A DNA stretch of 42,625 nucleotides, from positions 1-42,625 of the forward strand of contig NZ_MUBA01000015.1 in the NCBI RefSeq assembly GCF_002154575.1, read 5' to 3'. The stretch comes from Streptomyces bobili (GTDB lineage Bacteria > Actinomycetota > Actinomycetes > Streptomycetales > Streptomycetaceae). The notes below the pieces were generated by a model that worked only from the letters and a program-made list of their open reading frames with translations, made no database searches and had not been told where the DNA came from. The position numbers were made by a program, and so were the translations under genes. Below, piece after piece: positions 1 to 8,029 of the stretch; positions within the stretch are counted from its first letter, which is position 1; each line of letters starts with the position of its first letter.

Positions 1-1441
1 CGCCCGTACGGCCCGCCGCCACAAGCTGTCCTCCGAGGCGTCCAAGCGCTTCGAGCGCGGGGTCGACCCGCAGGCCTCGTCGGCGGCGGCGCAGCGCACG
101 GTCGACCTGCTGATGCTGCTCGCCGGCGGTACCGCCGAGGCCGGGGTCACCGAGGTCATCGCCCCGTCCGCGCCGCACACCGTCGCCGTCGCCGCCGACC
201 ACCCGGACAAGGTGGCGGGTGTCGTGTACGGCCGGGAGACCGTCGTGCGACGGCTCCAGGAAATCGGTTGTGACGTGTACGGGCAGGACGAGCTGATCGT
301 CACCGTGCCGTCCTGGCGTCCCGACCTCGGTGAGGGCAACGACCTCGCCGAGGAGGTCATCCGCCTGGAGGGCTACGAGAACCTGCCCTCCACGCTGCCC
401 AAGCCCCCGTCGGGCCGCGGCCTCACGCACCGGCAGCGGCTGCACCGCCGCGTCGGCCGCGCGCTGGCCGGCGCCGGTTACGTCGAGGCGCCGAACTACC
501 CGTTCGTCGGCGAGCAGGTCTTCGACCAGCTCGGCCTCGACGCCGACGACCCGGCCCGCCGCGTCGTCAGGCTCACCAACCCGCTCAACGACGAGGAGCC
601 CGCGCTCCGCACGTCGCTGCTGCCGGGGCTGCTCGCCGCGCTGCGGCGCAACGACGGCCGTGGCTCGCACGACCTGGCCCTCTTCGAGACCGGACTGGTC
701 TTCCTCCCGCGCGAGGAGCAGGGTGTGGCCGGTCAGCTCCCGGTCGACCGCCGGCCGACCGCGGAGGAGATCGCGGCGATCGACGCCGTGCTGCCCGAGC
801 AGCCGCGCCATGTGGCCGCCGTCCTCGCGGGAGCCCGCGAGCAGGCCGGCTGGTGGGGCAAGGGCCGCCCGGCCGACTGGGCCGACGCCGTCGAGGCGGC
901 GCGGACCGTCGCCGCCGAGACGGGCGCCGAACTGATCGTCCGCAAGGGCCAGTACGGGCCCTGGCATCCGGGCCGCTGCGCCGAGCTGGCCGTCGTCACC
1001 GACGGCACCGAGCGGGTCGTCGGCCACGCCGGCGAACTCCACCCGCGCGTGCTGAAGGCCCTCGGCCTGCCCGCACGCACCTCGGCCATGGAACTCGACC
1101 TGGACGTCCTGGAGCAGGCCGGCGACGACACGCCCCGGGCGCCGGGCATCTCCACGTTCCCCGTCGCCACGCAGGACGTCGCGCTCGTCGTCGACGCCTA
1201 CGTACCGCACGCCGACGTCGAGGCCGCGCTGCGCGAGGGCGCCGGTGAACTCCTGGAGGCGATCCGGCTGTTCGACGTGTACGAGAACGCGGAGCAGCTG
1301 GGTGACGGGCGGAAGTCGCTCGCGTACGCGCTGCGCTTCCGTGCGGGGGACCGGACGCTGACGGTCGACGAGGCGTCGGCGGCGCGGGACGCGGCGGTCG
1401 CCCTCGCGGGCGAGCGGACGGGTGCCGTGCTGCGCGGCTAG
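1..1441 (+). CDS. pheT: Phenylalanine-tRNA ligase beta subunit, 3' part
   Basis: The open frame is entered at base 2 and gives about 479 residues; the 5' part is outside the window. Known role: with PheS it forms the (alpha-beta)2 enzyme that charges tRNA-Phe in the cytoplasm. Visible support: the first residues ([20 protein letters not shown]) match the B3/B4 region of PheT. The B5 region follows (around [20 protein letters not shown]), then a catalytic-like domain ([20 protein letters not shown]), and the end is an FDX-ACB anticodon-binding domain (from about base 1140, [13 protein letters not shown]). A housekeeping gene, which places the left of the window in the host chromosome. A hairpin terminator follows. 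Confidence 0.97.
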   Translation, partial: ARTARRHKLSSEASKRFERGVDPQASSAAAQRTVDLLMLLAGGTAEAGVTEVIAPSAPHTVAVAADHPDKVAGVVYGRETVVRRLQEIGCDVYGQDELIVTVPSWRPDLGEGNDLAEEVIRLEGYENLPSTLPKPPSGRGLTHRQRLHRRVGRALAGAGYVEAPNYPFVGEQVFDQLGLDADDPARRVVRLTNPLNDEEPALRTSLLPGLLAALRRNDGRGSHDLALFETGLVFLPREEQGVAGQLPVDRRPTAEEIAAIDAVLPEQPRHVAAVLAGAREQAGWWGKGRPADWADAVEAARTVAAETGAELIVRKGQYGPWHPGRCAELAVVTDGTERVVGHAGELHPRVLKALGLPARTSAMELDLDVLEQAGDDTPRAPGISTFPVATQDVALVVDAYVPHADVEAALREGAGELLEAIRLFDVYENAEQLGDGRKSLAYALRFRAGDRTLTVDEASAARDAAVALAGERTGAVLRG

Positions 1442-1546
1442 GAGCGGTGTGAGGGGTGTGCGGGCACAGCCCCCACACCCCATCTCACCCGTTCGGGTGA
1501 GTTCCCCCGGTGATCCGGTCCTCCGGGCCACGACATCGACAGAATC

Positions 1547-1570
1547 AGACCGGCCTTTCGAGGCCGGTCT
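1547..1570 (+). terminator. Hairpin after pheT
   Basis: A perfect 9-bp stem, AGACCGGCC/GGCCGGTCT (1547-1555 with 1562-1570), closes a 6-base loop between pheT and the next gene. There is no clear T run. A second short palindrome, CTCACCCG/CGGGTGAG, lies near 1484-1501. Likely the end of the pheST transcript. Confidence 0.6.
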
Positions 1571-1608
1571 GTCTGCGCTGTACGGGCCTAGATGGGGGAC
1601 CATCCGAC

Positions 1609-2706
1609 ATGTTCGGCATGAGGCGGCCGTTGCGCCGGGCCCTCTCGCTGGGGCTGCCCACGGCATGGGGCGCCACGGCGATCACCTACAAGATGACCTG
1701 CCCGCTCGCCCAGCAGGACGGGCTCGGCGCCAGGCTCGTCACCAGCGCCGTCTTCTTCGTCGTCGGCACGGGACTGATCCAGCACGTCCGGCAGACCTTG
1801 CTGCGCGAGCTGAAGCAGGTCCGCCGGGTCGCAGGGGCCGCCCAGAGCGTGCTGCTGCGGCCCCTGCCGCCGCGGGTCGAGGGGCTGAGCGTGGCCGCGG
1901 CGCAGCTCTCCGCGGACCGCGGCGCCCTGGTCGGCGGCGACCTGTACGAGGTCATCGCCACCGAGCACGGGGTGCGGGTCGTCATGGGCGACGTACGCGG
2001 GCACGGGCTCCCCGCGCTCGGGACCGTCGCCGCGCTCCTCGGCAGCTTCCGCGAGGCCGTGCACGACGAGCCGGACCTGGACGGCGTCCTGCGCCGGCTG
2101 GAGCGCGCCCTCGCCCGGCATCTGCGGGAGCGCCACCGCGAGGAACATCCCGCGAGCGGCCGTCCGCCCGACACCCCGGTCGCCGAGGAGTTCGTCACCG
2201 TCCTGCTCCTGGAGATCGACGCGGAGGGCGGCGTACGGGCCCTGAACTGCGGGCATCCGTGGCCGTATCTGCTCCGGGGGACGGAGGTGGGGCCGCTGGC
2301 CCGCTCGGAACCCCTGCCGCCGCTCGGCCCCTTCCCGCTCCCGCCCGAACTGCCGGCCACGCATTGCGGCCACCTCCGCAGGGGGGAGTCGCTGGTTCTC
2401 TACACGGACGGCGCGGAGGACGTAAGGGACGCCAGGGGCCGCTTCTTCCCGCTGGCGGAGACGCTGACCAAGGCGGTCCACGACCATCCGGTCTCACCCG
2501 AGCAGATCCTGCGCACGGTCCTGCGCGCACTCCTGCGCCACACGGCGGGCAGACCGACGGACGACATCGCGTTGCTCGTCCTTCGCAGCCAGCCTCCGCA
2601 CCGACCGGCCCAAGGGGCGCGGGGCAGTGACACATGCGGCTCCGCCGCGCGGGCGCGACCGGCCACGACGCCTGGGCAGCCGACGACCTCCCCCACCTCC
2701 CCCTGA
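1609..2706 (+). CDS. Membrane-anchored PP2C/SpoIIE-type serine phosphatase
   Basis: 365 residues from ATG 1609, chosen because a GGGGGA ribosome site precedes it; upstream in-frame codons have shadow-like composition. Two hydrophobic segments near the N-terminus (LSLGLPTAWGATAITYKM and LVTSAVFFVVGTGLI) should anchor the protein. The rest is a SpoIIE/PP2C catalytic domain: VGGDLYEV and VMGDVRGHG carry the metal-binding aspartates, followed by LYTDGAEDV and TDDIALLVL. Members of this family reverse serine/threonine phosphorylation, often of anti-sigma-factor antagonists. The partner here is unknown. The C-terminal ~40 residues are low-complexity. Confidence 0.9.
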   Translation: MFGMRRPLRRALSLGLPTAWGATAITYKMTCPLAQQDGLGARLVTSAVFFVVGTGLIQHVRQTLLRELKQVRRVAGAAQSVLLRPLPPRVEGLSVAAAQLSADRGALVGGDLYEVIATEHGVRVVMGDVRGHGLPALGTVAALLGSFREAVHDEPDLDGVLRRLERALARHLRERHREEHPASGRPPDTPVAEEFVTVLLLEIDAEGGVRALNCGHPWPYLLRGTEVGPLARSEPLPPLGPFPLPPELPATHCGHLRRGESLVLYTDGAEDVRDARGRFFPLAETLTKAVHDHPVSPEQILRTVLRALLRHTAGRPTDDIALLVLRSQPPHRPAQGARGSDTCGSAARARPATTPGQPTTSPTSP

Positions 2707-2842
2707 CGACGACGTGCGAACTGCCGGGCCGCCGCTTTATGAGGGGGAGCCGACGGCCCGGCGACCTCTTTCGAGGCATTTCAGTCAACCGGCCCGAAAC
2801 GCTCAGCGACAGCGCGCGCACGGTACGGATACGGGCATTCCG

Positions 2843-2859
2843 TTCACACCCCGTGTGAA
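2843..2859. promoter_or_regulatory. Operator-like palindrome upstream of the HTH/TPR regulator
   Basis: TTCACAC-CCC-GTGTGAA is a perfect 7-bp inverted repeat with a 3-base spacer. It ends 57 bases before the chosen start of the downstream regulator. The position fits autoregulation, which is an inference. Confidence 0.5.
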
Positions 2860-2916
2860 GACGCACCCGCTACCGTGAGTGGCGCCGTCGGCACCGAACC
2901 ATCCGGGGGGCACCTC

Positions 2917-4257
2917 ATGCAGCCCAACACCCTGCTCGACGCGATCCTCGACGAGGCGGGCATCTCGCACGCGGGCCTCGCCGCGCACGTCAACGAGGCG
3001 GGCCGGGCCCGCGGGCTCGCCCTGCGCTACGAACACACCGCCGTCGCCCGCTGGCTCAAGGGCCAGCGCCCGCGCGGACAGGTGCCCGACCTGATCTGCG
3101 AGGTGCTCGCCCGCCGGCTGCGCCGGCCCGTCACCCTCGACGACATCGGCCTCGGCGTGCCCGGCGAATCCTCGGCCCCGCACGGCACCTCGCTGTCCGG
3201 GTTCGTCGAGCGGGCCACCGCCCTGTGGCGCTCCGACGAACAGCAGCGCCCGCACATCCTGGGCGCCCCGGCCGTCACCGGCACGCCCGCCGTGATGCCG
3301 GTGTGGGAGTGGGAGAACCCGCCGGAGGACGTCGACGTGTCGCGCGGTGGCCGGCACCGGGTCACCCACGCCGACATCGACACGCTGCGCGCGGCCCGCG
3401 CCCACTACGAGCAGATGTACCGCAAGGCCGGCGGGGTCGCGACCCGCAGTCGCATCGTCGGCTTCCTCAACGCCGAGGCGGCCCCCCTGCTGCGCGGCGG
3501 TTACACCGATGCGACGGGCCGTCAACTGCACCGTGCGACAGGAGCCTTGGTGGCGATCGCCGGCATCTGCGCGTACGACTCCGACGCCCACGGGCTCGCG
3601 CAGCGCTACTTCCACCAGGCGCTGCGGCTGGCGAAGGCCAGCGGGGACCGGGGACTCGGGGCGTACGTGATCGCGCTGCTGGTCAACCAGGCGTTGTTCA
3701 TGCGGGAGTTCCGGCAGGCCGTCGCCTTCGCGGAGGCCGCGCTGCGCACCGTCGGCAAGGACGTCACCCCCGCCCTCGCCTCCGACCTGTACGCGATGCA
3801 GGCGAAGGCGTACGCCCACCTCGGCGACGGCTCGGGCGCCCTGTCGTGCATCCGGCGTGCCGAGGCCGCCGCCGAACGCATCCGGCGCGGTTCCGAACCC
3901 GACGAGACGGGCTATGTCCAGCCGGGCCTGGTCAACGTCCAGGTGGCCGAAGCCCTGTTGAGCCTCGGCGACGTCACCGCGGCGGCGGAGCATGCCGCGG
4001 CGGCCGTCGGCACTCCCGCCCATGACCGGGGCCGGGTGCACCGGCTCGCCATGCTCAGCACCGTCGAACTGCGTCAGGGCGACGCCGACAAGGCGGTGGT
4101 GACCGCCGTGCTGATGACCGAGCAGGCGCGGGGGATGGAGTCCCAGCGGGTGCGCGACAGACTCCGGGCGGTGCGCGAACACCTGGTGCGCAGCGGCTGC
4201 GCGGGCACGGCGGAGGCGGCGGAACTCATCGACGGCGCCCTGCGCGTACCGCTGTAG
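2917..4257 (+). CDS. NsdA-like HTH/TPR transcriptional regulator
   Basis: 446 residues from ATG 2917, which follows GGGGGG by 6 bases; an in-frame GTG at 2875 has no ribosome site. The N-terminal ~80 residues (NTLLDAILDEAGIS, then HTAVARWLKGQRP) look like the unusual HTH of Streptomyces NsdA/NsdB-type regulators. The central and C-terminal parts are helical repeats of TPR character (ALRLAKASGDRGLGAY, EAALRTVGKDVTP, VNVQVAEALLSLGDVTAAAEHA). Proteins of this layout modulate sporulation and antibiotic production; the target here is unknown. A palindrome upstream may be its own operator. Chromosomal gene, codon use like pheT. Confidence 0.85.
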   Translation: MQPNTLLDAILDEAGISHAGLAAHVNEAGRARGLALRYEHTAVARWLKGQRPRGQVPDLICEVLARRLRRPVTLDDIGLGVPGESSAPHGTSLSGFVERATALWRSDEQQRPHILGAPAVTGTPAVMPVWEWENPPEDVDVSRGGRHRVTHADIDTLRAARAHYEQMYRKAGGVATRSRIVGFLNAEAAPLLRGGYTDATGRQLHRATGALVAIAGICAYDSDAHGLAQRYFHQALRLAKASGDRGLGAYVIALLVNQALFMREFRQAVAFAEAALRTVGKDVTPALASDLYAMQAKAYAHLGDGSGALSCIRRAEAAAERIRRGSEPDETGYVQPGLVNVQVAEALLSLGDVTAAAEHAAAAVGTPAHDRGRVHRLAMLSTVELRQGDADKAVVTAVLMTEQARGMESQRVRDRLRAVREHLVRSGCAGTAEAAELIDGALRVPL

Positions 4258-4320
4258 CGTCCGGCGCCCCACAGCCTCTGCTGCGATATTGCCACTTACT
4301 CGATGGAAGGTGGCAGAACC

Positions 4321-4866
4321 GTGCAGTGGACGAAACAGAACGAACGAACGGTGTATGAAAACCGCTGGTTCAGCGTCAACCTCGCGGATGTCGGCCTGCC
4401 GGACGGCCGGCATCTCGACCACTTCCTCATACGGCTGCGGCCCGTCGCGGTGGCCACCGTGGTGAACCGGGCCAACGAGGTTCTCCTGCTGTGGCGGCAC
4501 CGCTTCATCACCGACAGCTGGGGATGGGAACTCGCCGCGGGCGTCGTCGAGGACGGCGAGGACATCGCCGTCGCGGCGGCCAGGGAACTGGAGGAGGAGA
4601 CCGGCTGGCGGCCCGGCCCCCTGCACCATCTGATGAGCGTCGAGCCCGCCAACGGCCTCACCGACGCCCGGCACCACATCTACTGGTCGCCGGAGGGCGA
4701 GTACGTCGGACACCCGGTGGACGACTTCGAGTCCGACCGCCGGGAATGGGTCCCCCTGAAACTCGTGCCCGACATGGTGGCCGGGGGAGAGGTCCCGGCC
4801 GCCAACATGGCGGCCGCGTTACTGCTCCTGCACCACCTCAGGCTCGGCCACGACACCGCGCGCTGA
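4321..4866 (+). CDS. NUDIX hydrolase, ADP-sugar pyrophosphatase-like
   Basis: 181 residues from GTG 4321, chosen because GGAAGG lies 10 bases upstream; ATG 4303 would add six residues and has no ribosome site. The NUDIX box is complete: G74 and then E, RELEEETG and W96 in the order Gx5Ex7REUxEExGU. These residues bind the metal and cleave nucleoside diphosphate-X substrates in the cytoplasm. The N-terminal region (VYENRWFSVN, LIRLRPVAVATVV) resembles the ADP-ribose/ADP-sugar branch. The substrate cannot be told from sequence. Confidence 0.9.
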   Translation: MQWTKQNERTVYENRWFSVNLADVGLPDGRHLDHFLIRLRPVAVATVVNRANEVLLLWRHRFITDSWGWELAAGVVEDGEDIAVAAARELEEETGWRPGPLHHLMSVEPANGLTDARHHIYWSPEGEYVGHPVDDFESDRREWVPLKLVPDMVAGGEVPAANMAAALLLLHHLRLGHDTAR

Positions 4867-4874
4867 AGCCGCAC

Positions 4875-4903
4875 GGGCCCGGCACCGGTGAGGTGCCGGG
4901 CCC
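4875..4903. terminator. Strong bidirectional hairpin terminator
   Basis: A 12-bp perfect stem, GGGCCCGGCACC/GGTGCCGGGCCC, closes a 5-base loop. It lies between the convergent NUDIX gene and the dehydrogenase remnant. Confidence 0.75.
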
Positions 4904-4927
4904 CTGCGCCACGCCGAGGGCGGGTGC

Positions 4928-5058
4928 TCAGCCGTAGGTGTAGAACCCCGAGCCGGTCTTGCGGCCCAGCCGGCCCGCGTCCACCATGCGCTGGAGCAGC
5001 GGGGGAGCGGCGTACAGCGGCTCCTTGTACTCCTCGTACATGGACTGCGCGACCGCAG
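4928..5058 (-). pseudogene. 3' fragment of 3-hydroxybutyryl-CoA dehydrogenase, split by the element
   Basis: Read on the minus strand, the frame ending at 4928 gives AQSMYEEYKEPLYAAPPLL, then QRMVDAGRLGRKTGSGFYTYG and a stop. This is the conserved C-terminus of bacterial 3-hydroxybutyryl-CoA dehydrogenase, normally about 280-300 residues and an NAD(P)-dependent enzyme of butanoate/PHB-type metabolism. Family similarity is lost upstream of about 5058 (RSRHSAV and beyond). The frame stays open for a few hundred bases but without family sequence or a credible start; an in-frame ATG at 5083 would make a 51-residue peptide and lacks a ribosome site. The missing 5' part should be at the far end of the prophage. 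Identity of the fragment is firm; loss of function is inferred. Confidence 0.8.
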
Positions 5059-5065
5059 AATGGCG
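5048..5065. other. Inferred chromosome-prophage junction (attL or attR)
   Basis: The dehydrogenase coding sequence breaks off here, and everything to the right is phage-like or non-coding. The exact crossover cannot be fixed without the other end. A 14-bp palindrome (GGGCTG-AC-CAGCCC, 5084-5097) and direct repeats (5101-5140) lie just inside the element. Confidence 0.55.
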
Positions 5066-5100
5066 GGACCGGATGCTGATCATGGGCTGACCAGCCCGGT

Positions 5101-5140
5101 TGGTTCTTTCGTGGTCTTTCTGGGACTTCCATGGTCTTTC
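5101..5140. repeat. Direct repeats TGGTCTTTC beside the junction
   Basis: TGGTCTTTC occurs at 5112-5120 and 5132-5140, exactly 20 bp apart, and a near copy TGGTTCTTTC at 5101-5110. The spacing and place suggest binding sites for an integrase arm domain or excisionase, which is an inference. Confidence 0.45.
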
Positions 5141-5251
5141 GATCCGTACCCCCCTGGGGCCTCCCTCACGGCGGGCGCCCCCTGAGAACTCCCTCGGATC
5201 TGCCCTGGAAGTTACGCCCGCACGGCGGTCGCACGGTGCAAAAATGACGTA

Positions 5252-5282
5252 CCCCCCTGCGTCGTCTGTTGACGCAGGGGGG
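5252..5282 (-). terminator. Hairpin terminator facing the chromosome
   Basis: A 12-bp stem, CCCCCCTGCGTC/GACGCAGGGGGG, closes a 7-base loop. Read on the minus strand it is followed after 7 bases by TTTTT. It would stop transcription leaving the prophage towards the dehydrogenase remnant. Confidence 0.6.
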
Positions 5283-5443
5283 CCGCCCCCGCTCGGCTGG
5301 CGCGCTTCCCAACGGCTTGCCGGGCGGGAGTCTGTGGCTGCGGGGTAACCGCATTCTGTCTACATCTTGTCTAACGGATGCCGACAGAGGCGGTCACTCA
5401 CCCGTTCGAGTGAACATGTGTTCGATAACTTCACACTACACGT

Positions 5444-5477
5444 AGCCCTGCGGCATATGCCAGACGGCCGCAGGGCT
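5444..5477. terminator. Strong hairpin, possible terminator
   Basis: A 10-bp perfect stem, AGCCCTGCGG/CCGCAGGGCT, encloses a 14-base loop. No T run follows on either strand, so it may be structural rather than a terminator. Confidence 0.4.
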
Positions 5478-5543
5478 GCACTTCCGAGAGGCCCCGAGGT
5501 CGAGGCCGCAGGTGGCGTATGCCCCGAGAGTCTCTCCCTATAC

Positions 5544-5588
5544 CGATCATGATCGCAAAAAGCGGAATGCATTACGCAGACTTGCGTA
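5544..5588 (+). promoter_or_regulatory. Palindromes before the mini XRE gene
   Basis: CGATCATGATCG (5544-5555) is a perfect 12-bp palindrome. TACGCA-GACT-TGCGTA (5573-5588) is a 6-bp inverted repeat. They end 25 bases before the start of a small HTH gene, a usual place for operators of phage-type repressors. Confidence 0.45.
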
Positions 5589-5612
5589 CATGATCACTCC
5601 AGCGTTAGCCGG

Positions 5613-5846
5613 GTGCGAGACCTGCCCGACGACGACAGCTGGCTCACCGAACGACGCCGAGCCATCGGCGACCGGGTGCGTGAAGAGCGCCATCGCCAGA
5701 ACCTCACCCAAGACCAGGTGTGGCAGGCGGCCCGTATTGACCGCCGCACACTCCAGTACGTAGAGAGCGGTACCGAGGTGAAGCTGTCCACGCTGCTTCG
5801 CATCGCCTGGGTTCTCGACGTCCCTCTCTCCGATCTCGTTCGATAG
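5613..5846 (+). CDS. Small XRE-family HTH regulator
   Basis: 77 residues from GTG 5613. It is essentially a single Cro/C1-type helix-turn-helix domain: IGDRVREERHRQNLTQDQVW, then RIDRRTLQYVESGTE and TLLRIAWVLDVPLSDLV. No second domain exists for oligomerisation or cleavage, so it is more like a Cro or excision-control regulator than a full CI repressor. It is the only plus-strand gene at this end and converges with three small minus-strand genes. Palindromes upstream are candidate binding sites. Role (lysogeny or excision control) inferred from place. Confidence 0.75.
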   Translation: MRDLPDDDSWLTERRRAIGDRVREERHRQNLTQDQVWQAARIDRRTLQYVESGTEVKLSTLLRIAWVLDVPLSDLVR

Positions 5847-5935
5847 GTGGCCCGCCGCCGGCGCACGGGGATGACGCGCGACGACGGGCCCTTGCGACTG
5901 CCCGCCACTGGGGACGTACGGACAGCCGACTCATC

Positions 5936-5970
5936 CCGCTACCGGCGCCGTCGAGCTCTGCCGGCAGCGG
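5936..5970. terminator. Hairpin between convergent genes
   Basis: An imperfect stem, CCGCT-A-CCGGC with GCCGG-C-AGCGG, one A/C mismatch, lies between the plus-strand XRE gene and the minus-strand gene ending at 5974. The remaining 5847-5935 shows nothing recognisable. Confidence 0.5.
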
Positions 5971-5973
5971 GGG

Positions 5974-6186
5974 CTATTCGGTCCACTCGACACCCTTGAC
6001 GGACGTGAGCGAAGGTCGGCCGGTGTAGTAGTCGATGTGCTCAGAGCCGGTATGCGGCTGCCGGGTGCACCGTGCCTTGCCGTCGGGGTGCTCCAGCCAG
6101 CAATAACCGGCCGCACGCCCGCCGCTCGTCTCCGCCCGCAGCTTGCGCGTCAGCAGGCTCATGTCCGTGTCGGTGGTCTGGCTCAT
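5974..6186 (-). CDS. Small conserved actinobacterial mobile-element protein
   Basis: 70 residues from ATG 6186, which overlaps the stop of the upstream gene as ATGA; an in-frame GTG at 6192 is possible. The sequence has scattered Cys and His (YCWLEHPDGKARCTRQPHTG, EHIDYY) that could form a small metal-binding fold. I do not recognise a named family. It is last in a coupled run of three small genes and is probably co-translated with them. Confidence 0.6.
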   Translation of the reverse strand: MSQTTDTDMSLLTRKLRAETSGGRAAGYCWLEHPDGKARCTRQPHTGSEHIDYYTGRPSLTSVKGVEWTE

Positions 6187-6506
6187 CGCCACTCCTGCCG
6201 GACGAGGCGGTACAGGACGCGGTGGATGTCGCAGGCGTCAGCGTCGTCGGTGCACTGCTTGCAGATCGCGGCGTGCGCGACCAGGGCGCCATGCGCGTGT
6301 TTCGCCGTGTGCTTCTTGCACGCCCGGGGGAACCAGCGCTCCCCGCTCTCGTCGACCTGCTCACCGAGGCCTTCGGCCGACTCGCCCGTCAGCGGCTCGG
6401 GGCCCCAGACGCAGACGGCGCCGCGCCTTTGGTCGGCGGTGAGGCCGGAGGGGTCAGGTAGGTCGAGCAGGGCCAGAACATCGGCGCTCATGTAGGTGAC
6501 GCTCAT
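6183..6506 (-). CDS. Cys-rich small protein of Streptomyces mobile elements
   Basis: 107 residues from ATG 6506; the start overlaps the upstream stop by ATGA. The N-terminus (MSVTYMSADVLALLDLPDPS) and the C-terminal part with CKQCTDDADACDIHRVLYRL are a pattern I associate with small genes in Streptomyces AICEs and prophages. Cysteines (CVW, RACKKH, CKQC, DACDI) suggest zinc binding. Function unknown. Coupled to the genes on both sides. Confidence 0.65.
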   Translation of the reverse strand: MSVTYMSADVLALLDLPDPSGLTADQRRGAVCVWGPEPLTGESAEGLGEQVDESGERWFPRACKKHTAKHAHGALVAHAAICKQCTDDADACDIHRVLYRLVRQEWR

Positions 6507-6691
6507 GGCATACCCGCCTTGCAGCCACAGGTGCGGACCGTCCATACGCGGCCGCCGTTCCTGCGCTGGACCCGGCCAGCAGGGAGCAGTGCCCTCCCGA
6601 CGACACCGCAGTGCCAGCAGGCGCGGCCGTGGAGACGAGCGATACTCACCGCCCCGGCGACCCGGATCGGCTTGATGTCGGTGTCGCTCAC
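6503..6691 (-). CDS. Small zinc-ribbon-like protein
   Basis: 62 residues from GTG 6691, preceded by GGGAGCAGGGT on the minus strand. The protein has CWHC near residue 23 and CGC near the end, two halves of a plausible zinc ribbon. The motif DTDIKPIRVAGAV is of a type seen in pairs with the following gene in Streptomyces integrative elements. The 3' end overlaps the next start (ATGA). Function unknown. Confidence 0.65.
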   Translation of the reverse strand: MSDTDIKPIRVAGAVSIARLHGRACWHCGVVGRALLPAGRVQRRNGGRVWTVRTCGCKAGMP

Positions 6692-6786
6692 ACCCTGCTC
6701 CCATCTGTCGGATTGCCCGAACAGAGAGAGCATGGGCTGCCACAAGGGGCACAAGTACTACAGCCTGTATCCCTCCGGAGGGCTTG

Positions 6787-7965
6787 TCAGACGGCGCCGA
6801 TCCACTCCGCGAACGACGTCAGCGACTCCGCGTCCGCGCGCTTCAACCGGCGCAGGGTGCCGGCGGTGTCCCGCGCCCATGGATGCTCTCGCGTGTGCTG
6901 CGGCGCGATGTGCCGGGCGACCTTCAGCGACTCGAAGGCATCGTCCGTGCGCCCCGCCCACAGCTGGGCCCGGGACAGCTCGATCCAGAACCCGGACTGC
7001 CGCTCGGCGGGCAGGTGGTCGGGCGGGGTCCACTCATCGGCGACGTCGAGGGCTCGCTGGAGATGGTCGCGGCCGAGGCTGACTGCGACGGACACCTCGT
7101 GCGCGCGGACGGAATCCGGCCCGAACGCCGTTCCGTCGTACGCGTCTTCGGGGACGGTGTCGCCGAGCCGGCGAGCCTCGGTCAGGTGCAGGGTGGCTGC
7201 GCCCGCATCCTCGGCGCGCGCGGCGATGACCGCGGCCCGCATGTGCAGGGCGCCCCTGGCGGCGGCTGCAGCGCCGACCGGCGAGGGCGCGGCGTCGATC
7301 GCCAACTCCAAGGCGCGAAGGCCCTGGGCGTGCGCGCGGGCGGCGAAGAAGGTCTCGGTGCGTACGTAGGCGGCCGTCGCCGCGGTGAGGGGGTCCTCGC
7401 TCTGCACGGCGGCCCACCGCATCAGCTCCACGAGGCGGGCGGACAGGTCGTGGTGGCCACTCTTGTAGGCGACCGCGTCGACGGCCCTGGCCGTGGTGGC
7501 CACAAGCCGGGCCGCGCGCGTCCGGTCACAGTCAGCGGCGTGATGGAGTGCGGCGAGGGTCTCCCCGAGGAGACGCGGGGCGCAGGCGGCGATGCGCGTG
7601 TACTGGGCGCCGAGCCTCCACCCCACCAGCGCGGCCACGGTGTCCGCCAGTTGGGGCAAGGGCCGCTCGGGCGGGTCCGCGGGGAGGTCGTAGGCCGCGA
7701 TCGCCGCGGAGATGGCGGGCATCGCGTGGTGGACGCGACTGTCGCTGCGGCCACTGCCGGCGGCGAGGCGGCTGGGATCGACGCCGAGAGCGTCGGCGAT
7801 GGACTCCAGCGTGTCGTCCGACGGATTCCGTGCCCCGCGCTCGATGGCCTTGATCATGGTGAGGGAGACGTAGGCGGCGCGGGCGAGGTCGGCCTGCGTC
7901 ATGCGGCGTGCGCGGCGGGTGGCGGCGATGCGTTGGCCTACTCCGCCGTGAGGAAGTGCGGGCAT
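6787..7965 (-). CDS. XRE-family regulator with TPR-like C-terminal domain
   Basis: 392 residues from ATG 7965, with GGAG five bases upstream on the minus strand. An HTH of the XRE type covers about residues 10-66 (GQRIAATRRARRMTQADLA, SLTMIKAIERGARNPSDDTL). The remaining ~320 residues are Ala/Leu-rich helices resembling TPR-type repeats (RALELAIDAAPSPVG, RAEDAGAATLHLTEARRLGD, RTDDAFESLKVARHI). Regulators of this layout often respond to a peptide or protein ligand. Its own promoter region carries the palindrome at 7998-8026. In this prophage it may be the lysogeny regulator or a cargo regulator; the sequence does not decide. Confidence 0.85.
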   Translation of the reverse strand: MPALPHGGVGQRIAATRRARRMTQADLARAAYVSLTMIKAIERGARNPSDDTLESIADALGVDPSRLAAGSGRSDSRVHHAMPAISAAIAAYDLPADPPERPLPQLADTVAALVGWRLGAQYTRIAACAPRLLGETLAALHHAADCDRTRAARLVATTARAVDAVAYKSGHHDLSARLVELMRWAAVQSEDPLTAATAAYVRTETFFAARAHAQGLRALELAIDAAPSPVGAAAAARGALHMRAAVIAARAEDAGAATLHLTEARRLGDTVPEDAYDGTAFGPDSVRAHEVSVAVSLGRDHLQRALDVADEWTPPDHLPAERQSGFWIELSRAQLWAGRTDDAFESLKVARHIAPQHTREHPWARDTAGTLRRLKRADAESLTSFAEWIGAV

Positions 7966-7997
7966 ACTGGCTCCAGTTCGGTGCGTCCACTCCGAAC

Positions 7998-8026
7998 CGT
8001 ACCCAGTTGCTCACGCTCTGGGTACG
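7998..8026 (-). promoter_or_regulatory. Inverted repeat before the XRE-TPR gene
   Basis: CGTACCCAG (7998-8006) and CTGGGTACG (8018-8026) form a 9-bp inverted repeat with an 11-base spacer. It lies 33 bases before the start of the XRE-TPR gene. Candidate operator; a second shorter repeat (CCGAAC/GTTCGG) lies between it and the start. Confidence 0.5.
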
Positions 8027-8029
8027 CGA

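Larger units (their letters stand above)
5059..5612. other. Non-coding left end of the element
   Basis: No convincing gene is visible. The stretch is less GC-rich than its surroundings. It holds the direct repeats, two strong hairpins (5252-5282 and 5444-5477), an inverted repeat TCACTC/GAGTGA (5394-5413) and two palindromes just before the mini XRE gene (5544-5555 and 5573-5588). It looks like an attachment and regulatory region. Confidence 0.6.

Noticed and set aside
2803..4713. A 636-residue minus-strand frame opposite the HTH/TPR regulator
   Set aside because: Shadow of the plus-strand regulator and NUDIX genes, with no motif.
5367..5552. Plus-strand 61-residue frame left of the mini XRE gene
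   Set aside because: It runs through a strong hairpin, has no ribosome site and no protein-like pattern.
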